From Trileptium ribeirensis (lineage: Eukaryota > Nematoda > Enoplea > Enoplida > Thoracostomopsidae): a DNA stretch of 64,000 nt. This document shows, in pieces, positions 46,601-58,088 of the stretch (positions are counted from its first letter, which is position 1; each line of letters begins with the position of its first letter). Position numbers and translations under genes: made by a program. The notes under the pieces were generated by a model that ran no database searches, had not been told where the DNA came from, and saw only the letters and a list, made by a program, of their open reading frames with translations. Location of the stretch: the NCBI GenBank assembly GCA_030248225.1, contig JASANE010009792.1:1-64000 (forward strand), written 5' to 3'.

Positions 46601-46669
46601 CTGTGTGGACTTGAGCGACTTTCTGTCGCTCAGGTCGCCCATGTGTCTCATGTATGTATTGTGTGTTTA

Positions 46670-46775
46670 TGTGTTCATGAGTATATATGGATGTACATGT
46701 GTATGTATATAGGGATATAGATATATATGTTTGTATATAAAGATATATATGTATATATAGAGTATATAAGAACAT
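46670..46775. repeat. TA/GT-rich simple repeat
   Basis: Imperfect TATATG and TATAGATA repeats over about 100 bases. Confidence 0.8.
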
Positions 46776-47060
46776 GACAAAAAACAGGACATACAGGGAC
46801 AAGACGTACAAAATTCTGCTAATTTTGTAAGTTTTACGGACGGACTGGTCAAGGACGACTAGAAAAGACGGGGATGCGTTTAGAGCCCTCCCATGGGTTC
46901 CTGAGGCCCCTGACTAGGGCCCCCGATAGCTCAAAGGATACACAGGAATGTGGTGCGCCCCCAAACAAAAAAGGAACTCATTCCCGCCATAGGTTCCCCC
47001 TTCGGGACGTCTAAAGACGCCCTGTTAGGATATTTGAAGAGCTGTCAGCTAGGAATGTTC

Positions 47061-47110
47061 GGCTTTATCCTATAAGCCGACATGTAAACGTGCAATGTTT
47101 GCACGTTTAC
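47061..47110. other. two adjacent strong hairpins
   Basis: CGGCTT...AAGCCG arms near 47060-47079, then a perfect 12-bp stem GTAAACGTGCAA (47084-47095) with TTGCACGTTTAC (47099-47110) and a 3-base loop. Both lie in the 6.8-kb insertion. Confidence 0.75.
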
Positions 47111-49253
47111 CCGTGGATTTGATAGTAAGATTTAGCCCCAGATGGACTTTTAAGAAGCTTAAGTAGGTGATGGATGGGGATGCTAACTCGCTAAATAGCA
47201 GAAATTTAGCCTTAAATCGACGAGTTAGCTGACGGAAATTTGATGAATGAGGACCAGAACACCAATCTGTCCCGAAATGAGGACAGATTTTTAGCTTACT
47301 CCAAGCATCTTTATGTAGAAAAGGAGATTTTAAAATTTTAAATCTGACGGGTGATTCAACCATTTGGTGGGACAGTTGGGGGGATAACGGACAATTTAGG
47401 ATTAGGTAAGAGATTCAAGAGATCTGAGTGATGATCTTCAGATAAATTTTTGACATAAATTTAAAAGTAACGATGGATGAGGTTCAAGATTTCGCTAGAT
47501 TTGGGCTAAATTCACAGATGTTCGACCTCCGAGTATTCGGGGGGTTAAATTTGATGTCGGCGATTTCGATTGAAGCCGACTCTCTCTAAAGGGGACCCAG
47601 GGTTTACGATAGCTGTCAAAAATAAAATTTTGGGAATTTTTTGATTGTGCGCCCGGGTTTTATCTCAAAAAAGTAGGCGTTAAAAGATTATCACCGATTG
47701 GATGGCGACAAAATCGCTATCCTCCAATATAGGCGGAAATTTCGAGGCGACGACTACCGAGTCGACTCTTGGAATCAGTTCGACTTCGGCAGCGTGGAGT
47801 TCGGTCGACTGTACTGACCGGCTCCGACGCTAGAGTTTTATTACATCGGTTTCGCAATTCGTTTTACTTTTCCGTGCTTTTCCTTCGATTTGCGTTTGGA
47901 ATGGGATTAGGCCGATGGAGGACCCGCGTAGACATCTTCCGTCTCGCGGAAGGGGACTAGCAACTGCTGTCCCGGACCGAACATTTTAAGTCAGGAAGTG
48001 AACCAGGCGTATGGGGGTGTATTTTCCCCAGATCAAAATGTAACAGACCATCGAAGTTTACTTAGCTACAGCACGATTTTGATCTCGGTAGTTCGACTGG
48101 ACGCCCGTCGGAGGACGTCCTGTTCACCCACGTCAACCTGTCACGCTTTTAAGTGTCCCTTGACAAACCTTCTCTGTCGAGTTCCGTTTTGGGGGCGTGT
48201 TGAGTGATTGCACGGGGGGTGTTAGATTGTGAACACCAACGTCGAAGTAGTTCTGATTCCCTGTGGTCATAGGTAAGGCAAATCAAAATGGACACCTCTC
48301 GTCCATACTTTACATGACTTATCACTCTTGAGTTAGGACTAGCGAATTTTCCTGAGCTGACCACGGTAAACTTTCCCAACGTAACCATAGGGACTTGCTT
48401 GCTGATCTTTGTTTATGGTTATGGTTTACAAATTTTTAGCTTAGTGGACCGTTCGACCCTCATGCCGCTGCTTGAGTTCGGACTGATTTCGCAGTTAGGG
48501 ACAGGGGACTCGCCTCTGTCGGGCTTTAGGAAGCCCTAAAATTTCATTTCTCAGTCGAGCTAAGAAAATTTGGGGAATACATAAAAGACTAAACAAATTC
48601 TAAGAACCTTACCTTGAGCATAAGGTATTAGCACTCCGCGAGGAGCGATTCTATATACTGCCTTGCACGATTTTGCCCGTATTCATTTTGTTCATTATTA
48701 AAACAGTCGTTATTAGAACTGTATAGGGACCTACCCCCCGGACTACTCGAATCCCCACACAGTCCTATGACACTACTCGCTAGGAACTCACAAAGGATAC
48801 TGCTTTATAATGCTTACTCCGAAACTGTCACGAGTAGGCTATGAAGTTTACTTAAGTTCAATATGACACGCGCATGTGGTTAAGCTTAATAGTTGTATCT
48901 AGAAGAAGAGATTTCCCTTAAAATGAGCTGACAACCTATTCAGTTACCGTTTCCAGTTAAGTTTAAATCCTTGGAGGTACGCTACGGTGCCCCCTGCTAA
49001 AAATAGAATCGCAATATCCTAACTTAAATAAAAGAGAATCGCGACTTATCGCGAAGCGTTTTGACCCCAAACCGAGCAAGTGCAAAACCCCGTTTTTTTC
49101 TTTGGAGCGAGTTGATCTCTGACTTTAAGCATATTTCTATTTTATCCCTGGTTGCCCGTTAGGCTATGTACTATGTATGCCCTTGCTTTGATATTTGCCG
49201 TTTTCCTCTCTCTCCTTTTTCGGTTTTCCTTGTTAAGTTTCGATGCTGCACGG

Positions 49254-49299
49254 GGGATTTAAGTCCGCTTCAGATCTTTCAGTACTAACCACTCGACCA
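49254..49299 (-). repeat. tRNA-like Pol III promoter boxes (SINE-head candidate)
   Basis: On the minus strand TGGTCGAGTGG (49299-49289) fits an A box, and ACTTAAATCCC (49264-49254) is an 8 of 11 B-box match. Spacing is slightly short for a tRNA. Weak candidate. Confidence 0.25.
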
Positions 49300-49440
49300 T
49301 CGGGTTCTGAGAAAATTCATTAAAATTTTGGTGATAACACGACTGCACAATTTCACTAGTGCAGTCGAGACACTGTACAATTTCGATGCGTACAGTGTAA
49401 TAGGATCTTAGGATGAGTTCGATAGAGAGAGGACAGAAAA

Positions 49441-49545
49441 AAGAGAACAACCAAGGAAACAAAGAAAAGGAAAGAAAGGAATCAACCCAAAAAAGAGAAC
49501 AACCAAGGAAACAAAGAAAAGGAAAAGAAAGGAACCAACCAAAAC
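49441..49545 (+). repeat. 52-bp purine-rich tandem duplication
   Basis: Two units beginning AAGAGAACAACCAAGGAAAC at 49441 and 49493, almost without G/T-rich interruption; the frame through it is low complexity. Confidence 0.9.
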
Positions 49546-50089
49546 AACCCCAAAAGAAAAATACACAGACCCTCCTCAGGGCGCAAACTATTCACAGTTG
49601 TGGGACGGGCGCGACGGCCTGCCCACACGGTTGAAAAAGGCCGCACTGGTCGCTTAGGAAAATCGCCCAAGACGGTATTTGCTCGTGCCCCCACCTAGCT
49701 AGGCTGCTGAAAAAGCTACTCGGTGCGATCTTTCAGAATGATCAAAACAGCGTCCTCGACGAATACAAGATAGTTCCACTAGTATCCTACCACCAAAATC
49801 AACCGCTTCGGCACACTCCCATCAGTTAGGGATTTTGGTAAGGACAAAAGAATTTGTGACCTCTGATGAGGCCACTGAAATCTTTGGGACAAAGGTAATC
49901 TGCGCGTGGCACGGAGCTCGCCTAAGTCACGAAACAGTGTGAGGAACCGCTAGGGATACTAGGCGAGATTGACAGAATCCGGAAGGCACACCGGACGGAG
50001 CTTCCTTACAGTTGACTATCGAAAGAGTACTTTGTTCAGACAATAGGATTCTTTGGTAGTTGCTCGTTGCGATTTCACTGATAATATGT

Positions 50090-50183
50090 CCATGCTCACG
50101 TATTGATTTGTACCATAGCTGCTTTGCTTAATTTACCCATGCTCACGTATTGATTTGTACCTTAGTTGTTTTGCTTAATATAA
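50090..50183 (+). repeat. 47-bp tandem duplication
   Basis: Units at 50090 and 50137 begin CCATGCTCACGTATTGATTT and share GTACC(A/T)TAG(C/T)TG(C/T)TTTGCTTAAT. Confidence 0.95.
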
Positions 50184-51475
50184 CCAGGCCCTGACCTGCA
50201 CTAGGAGGCTAGGCTCTGCCCGGTGCGATCGTTCTAGCTCTCTGCTAATGGACAGATCCAGTCGTGTTTGCTAGCTTCGGCTCGCCGTCTAGGTGGCCCA
50301 TGGTTTCGTTACCTTCGTTGCAAGCATACTCTTGCTCTTGTCGGGCTAGCGCACTCCCCACCCAATGCGACTTCCCGTTTGCCTGTGATTTACGTAAAAC
50401 CCTTATAGCGACGCGCGTTATTGAGAGCGTTATGGAGAGCGAATTTCGACGCACGCCAAAACGCATGTCCTGAGTCACAACGGAAATGAGTATGATCAAC
50501 AATAATCGGCTCGAACCTAGATTTTGGTCCGGCATTGCCGGGATCGCCCTCGCTCTTGCTGCCTCTTCCCCCGCTTACCCGTAAACGAGGGAACGAATGT
50601 TCAAAGTGTCGGAGCGTGGCCGCCTTAGTTTGCACTGTTTCATATACTGTTTCGATTTCCTATCTTTGACTGTATTTGTACCGAACTTCAAATAAACTCT
50701 TGAAAACCACTGGACGTGTCCCGTGTTATTGAATTCTTAGCGTGATAAGGATGTCCAAGTGGACGGGCCGACCCTTCGTGCCACGGCTTGCGGACGTAAA
50801 TACCCCAAGCCCTGACACGAGCGGTCCGCTGCCAATATTGAAACAATTGTGTAGTGGTCTTGCAGCGAGAATGGTCCACCGAATTTTCCGCCGAACTAGT
50901 TCGTGTAATTGTCCCGCTCGCACAGAATACAAAACTTACTTGGAAAACTTTATCACTAGATACCAACACGGTTAAGCTATCAGGATACAAAGTAGATAGT
51001 CCGATGTTAAACTCTCAGGGAATGTCCGAAGCCTGTGGGGGCCATATAGGCTATAACGAATAAAGTGTTCAACCAAGAATAAACTAGGTAGAACTCAGAG
51101 TTTACCTTGTAAAGCCTAAATTATCACGCGCTTTCACTTTAGGTCACGCTAGATAAAACAACTTCCGTTAGACTAGGATAGGGAATATCGGTTTGACATT
51201 ATGACCTGTGAGCAGGTTTCGGTGTCAACCTCGCTGGGGGACCTCAGCAATCATACCCAGATACTAGACACGTGCGCAACCAATCGGGCGGGGTCCGAAC
51301 ACACCCCGTGAAGCGCGCCTGCGGCATGCTAAGCTTCATAGCTTCTTCGGTCTGACCAAGAGAAGTAACGAAATCTCAAAACTTTGGGTCCGCCCTTGAG
51401 GTTATGATAGCCCGGGTCGTACGAGCATGGTGTTAGGAAGTTGCGCCATGCAGCAGCGTCACCGTTATTACATAT

Positions 51476-51654
51476 AAGCTATAATATATAAGTAAAAGCA
51501 AGAATGTGTATGGGGTTCTTGGTAATTTGCCAAAACTACCTTATGCACTCTTGCTGACAATTTTGTTTAAGCTATAATATATAAGTAAAAGCAAGAATGT
51601 ATATGGTGTTCTTGGTAATTTACCAAAACTACCTTATGCACTCTTGCTGACAAA
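51476..51654 (+). repeat. 93-bp tandem repeat, units 2 and 3
   Basis: Unit 2 is 51476-51568 and unit 3 51569-51654. Each begins AAGCTATAATATATAAGTAA and differs from unit 1 at a few positions. Together with 44595-44687 they formed one array before the 6.8-kb insertion. Confidence 0.95.
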
Positions 51655-54197
51655 AATTCTTGCAAGACAAAATTTTTTTAATCATTCTTACAAATTTATT
51701 TCGTTTAATTTACTTCACTGATTTGCCATTCATTTATTATACAAATTAGTTCATTTTTATGATATGTTTTATATTAATATTTTTACGACAGCTACAAAAT
51801 ATATTAATGTTTCGGCCTTCGGACATGTTTCACTCTTACGTTCAAGTCAAGCATCAAAAGTCTACGCAGACAAAAGAGCATATCCCAGAGTTATAATATA
51901 TAGTTCTACTTTATATTTAATAGAAAAAATTATTTTACACCGGGACAGTAGTTCTGAGTAACAAATATATCTTCGAAAAAACGTTCCCTGTAAGTGGTGT
52001 TGTATAAGAAGCGTCTGTATCACAGCAAAAAATAGTTGTGCAATTATGCATATGGCAACAATCGCACTTTCATTTTAGAATATATGACTTAACTGAAAAT
52101 CTGGAAATTGATTCGTAACTTAATCCCAATAATTGGGTACAGCAAATTTGGTACTTTGTTCTTTTATAATTGGTAATAAAATTGTGCCACGTTTTAGTAC
52201 CGACTTGGGCTTTCAATGTATTATAAAAATTATGGGGTCTATGTGCCAAATATATACATCGGAAAAGTATTCGATGTAACTTGCAAAGATGCCAGTACAA
52301 AGTATTTATGACTGTTATATTTTGCCTAGATACTAGAAAAGCTAGAATATATAATTAGAGATTTTCCACTTACATATTTATTGCCCAGCACTAAGCAACA
52401 TTTGACGATTCAAAATGGCGTGACGGCATTTATCAGACAACTTAAGATCTAATATTGTTTAATGTAGAATGTGCTAATCCACAAAATAGTGATATTTTGA
52501 AATCATTAAGCACCCTATATTGCGAGTGAGAAGCTGGCTAAGATAGACATCTTATATGTTCTTGAATCAAATTTACAACCTGATTAAATGCACACGTACT
52601 GAGGTTTTGCATTTTAGTTTACATAAAGTGTTGAAAATCATCTATACGTAAATATTTTTAAACACTGAAACATTAGTTTAGAAATTTCAAGTAATTAATA
52701 ACACTGATAATCACACTGCAACTAAAGCGTACAAGTTTTTCGGAACAAACATTATTTTCTATGACGATTGATTTATTAGTAATTATATGAACTGAAAAAA
52801 ATTTAATTCTCGTAGTAAGCAGATAAGATAAAATTTTGTCAAGATAGTAATTAAGTTTTCGGAGAGTAGCCCACAAGGATGAATGTATTACTTAATAACG
52901 TAAAAAATGTTTTGACCTAGACAGTCCGCAGAGCAATAATCATAGATGGTGTATAAACGATACAAAAACTGAAGGTTGAAAGATGAATGCACAAAGATTT
53001 GATTGTAAAGTTGTACTTACTAAGGTTGTTATTTATCAAGTCAGTTCTGGATCGTCAACGCGATGAATGTAGCCAAACAAAGGTTTTCCTCTTACTTACA
53101 CAAAAGTTTGTGATATAGTATTATGTAGGTGGTGCTCGTGGTCGCCATTTTGCGATTTAGTATCGCATTTTTCTGACCGCGTACATGGGAAAACTTGATT
53201 GTCAATCGCTTTTTTGAGTATACTTCAATAAATACATAGATTGTGAACGCAGCTGTCCGATTCAACAGTCATTTGGTGAACACAGACAACCGTACGAAAC
53301 GAAGAAATGTGCACGTACGCAAATTACTATCGTGCTTCGAGGAGCATTTGTTCGCGTTCGCTAAAATGCAGAAATGTGAGCGCGAATGATGTAGTTTGTA
53401 TTTTAACAAAATGACAACCATGGTGTACGCACCTAAAGTGAAATAATGCATAAGTTCGACATAAATTAAAGCTATTTCAAAGTCAGGTCTTGCAGAAGCC
53501 TATTACCTTATCGTTTAAATTGTCATCAGAAGCCGAAATATAGCCTAATAGAAGAAAAACAAAAATAAATTCATAATCTTGCCAAACAGTGTTGTTAAAA
53601 ACTGGGAGACAGAATCATACGAGGAATGTTAAGTTAGATTGAACCTTGTAAGCTGTGTATCACAAAATGATTACATTTCTAGCGCGCTGATGAGAAGCGA
53701 TCATGATTAATCAAAGAAATTACATACATCATTTTTACTTGAATAAAAAGCTATAAATTACCATTCGGTTTACCCAAAGTAATAGTAATCATTAATTGGT
53801 CATCAGCTACAGCGTAACCTTTGAGTAAACTAAATAACTGCTGTGGCAGCCGTTATGATTTTTTCGGTGGTTGAACAAGATAGAAAGACGGATGGGCTAG
53901 GATATACAGGGTGATCCAAATCGTCACTCCAAAATTGTAGTGTTTTTCTGCCAGTTTTGTTGGTTCTCACCCAAAAAATTCAGATAGCTAGCTTTCATTG
54001 TTATGTTTCTGCTACGTTGGTCCGGTTTATTGAGGTTAATTACTTTCTACCCGCATTGTTTGTTGTTGTTAATTACTTTCTACCCGCTCTAAATTATTAA
54101 AACCAGAATATCAATGCAAAGTTTCATACGTTTTTGGGAAACTCGCACAACAATTGAGATGACCCGCAATGTAATACAGTACACATTTATTAAAACG
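51655..54197. other. AT-rich intergenic, no recognised gene
   Basis: Short frames only. A segment at 53105-53200 resembles 60236-60310 (shared TTTAGTATCG and CTGACCG). ACAGGGTGATCCAAA at about 53909 looks like the edge of a DNA element, but no partner end was found. Confidence 0.35.
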
Positions 54198-54258
54198 TGG
54201 CTGAGTGGTCTAGCTCGCTATACCACCCTATCATTTTACAAAGTGCGTGATCAACTCC
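54198..54258 (+). repeat. tRNA-derived SINE head (candidate)
   Basis: TGGCTGAGTGG (54198-54208) is a perfect Pol III A box. TGATCAACTCC (54248-54258) matches the B box at 9 of 11 positions, 50 bp further on, as in class II (Ser/Leu) tRNA-like heads. I could not fold a full cloverleaf, so a functional tRNA is unlikely. Confidence 0.45.
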
Positions 54259-55811
54259 CGCCGGCACCTGAATTTCTATATTTAATGTAGTTTCTTGTTC
54301 CAAGCAAATATATGATGCCACCAACAAATGAAATCAGTCTGGGCCTATCATGGCACTAAGAAAAGGCGATTGAAGACTTGGCTATGCCGTTTATTCTATT
54401 GGTGCGAATTGAACGATGAATTCATATGCCAAAGTCGAGACTACGTAGGTTCACAAATATTAACTATCAGAACTATAGTAGCATATATCACAATATAACG
54501 GCTTTAGGTTGAACGTATGACTCCAAATTTGTAGCAACCGAACGGTCCGTGCGAAGCATCAAGTTAAGATTTTACAGCGAATTGGTCGTCGCGGCTGTAA
54601 CCATATTAGTGTCGCAAACTTGCTGTTACCCAAGAAACCTGTTTTGTATACTACTTAAGAAAATATTTTACTGGGAACAAAAGCTTTGCGGGCTAGTGAC
54701 TCTGCGCGCCATTGCCCTGTTTTTGAACCCTTAAACCACATATTTGAAATACTTAAGCAAAGAGTAATAGTCATAGCAGATTGTAATATTTGTGAATCTT
54801 CACCAGATTGTCGCTAAATATTAGCACTAGCTATATTATTTGCACCACATGATGCTCTATAGATAATACTTATCGACCGCAACTGTTAAAGCACGTGAGC
54901 AGTACTTTAAAAGCTTGCCAATTAAAGCCAATTTTTGTGAGAGTTCTTTATTAGCTCTGACAATTTTTCCGAAGAAATGTGCCATAGCGAACCAAAATAT
55001 TAGAAGCATATGCGATATAAAAGTACAAACATTTCCGATAAGAATTCAAAAGTCACCCCTGTTCAAAAATGTGAAAACATAGCACACCTATTGGTGCCAC
55101 TGTGCTTCAAGTTCAGATGCCAACAGACTTACATAGTTTTTCCTTTAGTGAATGTCGCTGCGAATTGAATACAGGTTTTCTTTGTTGTAGTGAAACGTTG
55201 TGACGCTTCGAACAGTACGTTGTCACGTGCAGTATTTTAATCTTTGTGTGTAAATTTGAGGAGTATAATTCGGCTCTTTTATATGGTCAAATGGCGTAGT
55301 AGAATTTACTCCAGCTCCCTCATATCAATTATCGATAGAAACCTTTTGAAGGACCATTGAACTAGAACCAAAAAGACAAAAATTAGCTCATGCAAAGCAT
55401 ATAATATGTTAAAATGAGTACTTATAGCATGGACCTGCAGGTGTGTTGGATTAATAATTACATGTATCTTTACCATACGAAGGTATCACCGTTAGACTGT
55501 AAAAAGTGGAAAACAATATTATTGCTTCTTGGCATTCTTGTAAATTTGGTCTGAATAAATAGAATAATTTATTTTATCGTTTTATGCTTTTAGATAATTT
55601 TCTCTTAAATCTAAAAGAAACGGGTATTAGTAGTTGGTGAGACAATTTATAGGTGTACTATAACAAACAAAATATTCATATATAAAAACATTACAAAAAT
55701 CTGATCAAATGTATACCATGCAGTTTTTATACAATTGCCGATGTAAAAGTGCAGTGGCGCATACGGGTTCATAACAGCCAACTTTCAGTGTCTATCTCAA
55801 AACTAGATGCC
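54259..55811. other. upstream region of the PstS-like gene
   Basis: AT-rich. No exon recognised. The frame of the next exon is open back to 55686 without an ATG before 55812, so an upstream exon joined by an acceptor (for example at 55887) cannot be excluded. No clear promoter element was identified. Confidence 0.35.
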
Positions 55812-56230
55812 ATGTTGGCGTTTGGAACAACAGTTCAAATATTATGTTATTTATTGCAAACATATTTTTATTTGGTGAGAAGCGCAGGTGGTATCGTAAC
55901 TAAGCCGTCAAATTCAAAAACGACAGGCGAGCAACATATTGATACTAGTAACGGTAAATTAACTGAAAACGGTATCGTTAAAGTTAATGGTATTGGCGCA
56001 GGTTTGCCTAGCATAGTTTATGGCGAATTTGCTAATCATTTTGAAACCATCCGTGAGCATGATCCTGTGGACGTGTCCTATTATACGACTGACAGCTGGA
56101 GCGGAATTTGCAGTATGACACACGAGTGTCCAGTGTCGGACACGTACGTTTACGGTGGAACTAGTGTCGATTTATCGGATGAAGAAAAACGCTTATTTCC
56201 GGAGCTAGTTCTGATCCCAACTATGGCTGG
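55812..56230 (+). CDS. PstS-like ligand-binding protein, N-terminal coding exon
   Basis: The exon encodes the first lobe of a phosphate ABC-transporter substrate-binding (PstS/PBP-like) domain. The run VNGIGAGLPSIVYGEFANHF matches the beginning of mature PstS (GAGATFPxPVY type). VDVSYYTTDSWSGI matches the next strand and Ser-Gly loop, VYGGTSVDLSDEEK stands where FGASDAPLSDEE is usual, and VLIPTMAG equals the IPTVAG hinge. The first in-frame ATG is 55812; residues 2-22 are hydrophobic and could be a signal peptide or anchor, though the lead lacks a basic residue. A GT donor (GG|GTTAGT) follows 56230. If unspliced, the frame stops at 56238. An upstream exon with acceptor at 55887 is the alternative start. 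Confidence 0.8.
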
Positions 56231-58001
56231 GTTAGTTTAAGCGTGTGTTCAGTATAGAACCATAAAAAGGCATGCCACAATGTTATGGTCTTATGTGGTT
56301 ATAGTTTTATGTCTTACAGTAATGTGGTTTATTTTGCCGCACTTTCCAAGCATCCTTGAGCTGGTCCCCATCAAGGTTCTTTTGAAGTTCCTGCCGTCAA
56401 GAGGCTACCTGCCAATCAGATGGGATCAAGGACATCGTTTATCCATGGCTGCTATTCTTGCTCTTTTTCGGTGATTAATAGAATCCTGCGAACCTATAAG
56501 CTCAATACACCTTTGCGAAAGACTATTTTTCTCCAAACAACTTTTGTGATTCACCCACCAACAAGCATTCTAGGCGAAAGCCAAAACCGTTTTATTTATT
56601 GTAATATGTCCGAAATATCGGACTCCTCTAAAAATTTGTCTTCATTAACACTGGGTTTTAACGATAGTTTATTCTAACGAGCTAACATATGACTGGTTAA
56701 TGGAAATCCGCCAATTTCGCAGACGGAAGAGCGAAATTGTCCATAATGATTTTGCCCAAATCAACGCAACGTTACCTATGCTTTATGGTTTTATAAACAT
56801 TAACATTTAAACAAATTATAATTACTGTTAGGTCTCAGACCCTACATAGGTGCTTTTATAAATTTTGAAAAAAGGACATTTGAAAGTAAATTTTAAAACA
56901 TGTATTTCCATCGGCACATGATATATTAGAGTCCATAAAACCATAAAATATGTCGATAATTAGACCTGCTTCATTAGAAATACATTTATAACCAAAATGG
57001 TATATGTGTATCACTATATTTCAAAAAATCTATACATTTTGCTAAGTTTAATTAGATAACTATCTGGGTGGGTGGCACGTAAGATAGCAATATTCACCGT
57101 TGGCTTAACCCTACGTAATATCAGACATTATAATTCGACAAAAAGTAGGTATGACCCCTAGACTCTGAACTGAAATAAGGAAACATCCACACGATCTTCC
57201 AAGTTGTAGGCAAGCCTAACCGACATCTAGTAATCATTAATATAATTGCTATTCCAAGCAGGACGCACCATAACTTGAGCTAAATTCGAAGACAATAGTT
57301 CTTAATATTTGTGCGAAAGATAGATTGTCCTGTTGCTAAGTTATGGCACTCACCCAAAGTTTTGTTAAAATAGCGTATATGACTCAGGAACGGCCCGACG
57401 ATATACGCAATTTTTGCACCATTTATTGTAGTTAATCATCGATTCATAATGGTAAAAGCATATCTCTGTATGTGTAAACAAAGCTTACTTTTATACCAAA
57501 CTCACGTCGAAATTTGTGGTAGTTTCGGTCTATAACATGGTAACCGCTGAAGTTGAGTGAAAAAGGTGTTACAGTGCAGTAGACCTGAGCTATTACGACT
57601 AGAGCCTTGCCATCTTTAGCAACTGAATAAGAGAGCAGAAGCAATCAATTTATTGTCAAAGTCGCCTAGGTATGGCTGTTATTTGTTGCTGTAGCTTAAC
57701 GATGATGTGGGATATATGGTTTAAATGTTGACAGTGGGTGTACATATAAGCTCTAGATATATTACTAACGTCGTCCATACTACTGCCATAAACTGCCAAA
57801 ACCAATACTGTTTACCAACATATTGTGTTCGTCTATATTTCGCCGTTATAACTTATGGATATGGAATAGCTGACTATGTTCGGGTCACGTGTTTTCTATG
57901 CACGTGATGACTTTGTGACAAGTCGATACTGTTGAATTCATCCCAATATTCATGCATGGCTACGAAATATGAAGTGAAATGATTTTCCGGATCAGAATTG
58001 A

Positions 58002-58088
58002 TCAAATATTGGTGCTAATGTCTGTATCTTTGCAAAGAATACCCCATCGACCAAATATTGGTGCTACCGTCTGTATATTTGCACAGAA
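58002..58088 (+). repeat. 49-bp tandem duplication in intron
   Basis: Copies at 58002-58039 and 58051-58088 share CAAATATTGGTGCTA, GTCTGTAT and TTTGCA(A/C)AGAA, with a 49-bp period. Confidence 0.85.

Larger units (their letters stand above)
44688..51472. mobile_element. 6.8-kb insertion with TG...CA ends (probable LTR element remnant)
   Basis: Left end TGTAACAAGCCCGTTCCGCC, right end CACCGTTATTACA, flanked by TATA on both sides (44684-44687 and 51473-51476). Removing the block recreates the junction TTTTGTATAAGCTAT seen before unit 1 of the 93-bp repeat. TG...CA ends and a 4-bp duplication suit an LTR element, but I found neither a second LTR nor gag-pol motifs. Inside are GC-rich sequence, hairpins and small tandem repeats. 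Frames up to 174 codons (45971-46811) overlap on both strands in GC-rich or triplet-repeat DNA and look spurious. Confidence 0.65.

Noticed and set aside
45971..46811. Overlapping long frames on both strands (up to 174 codons)
   Set aside because: They track GC-rich and TTG-repeat DNA, overlap each other on opposite strands, and show no domain.
55749..55811. GTG at 55749 as the start of the PstS-like protein
   Set aside because: Animal nuclear genes rarely start at GTG; the first ATG is 55812, or an upstream exon is used.
56280..56677. Two open frames just after the first PstS-like exon
   Set aside because: They fall after the splice donor, have no family match, and the domain continues only at 63664.
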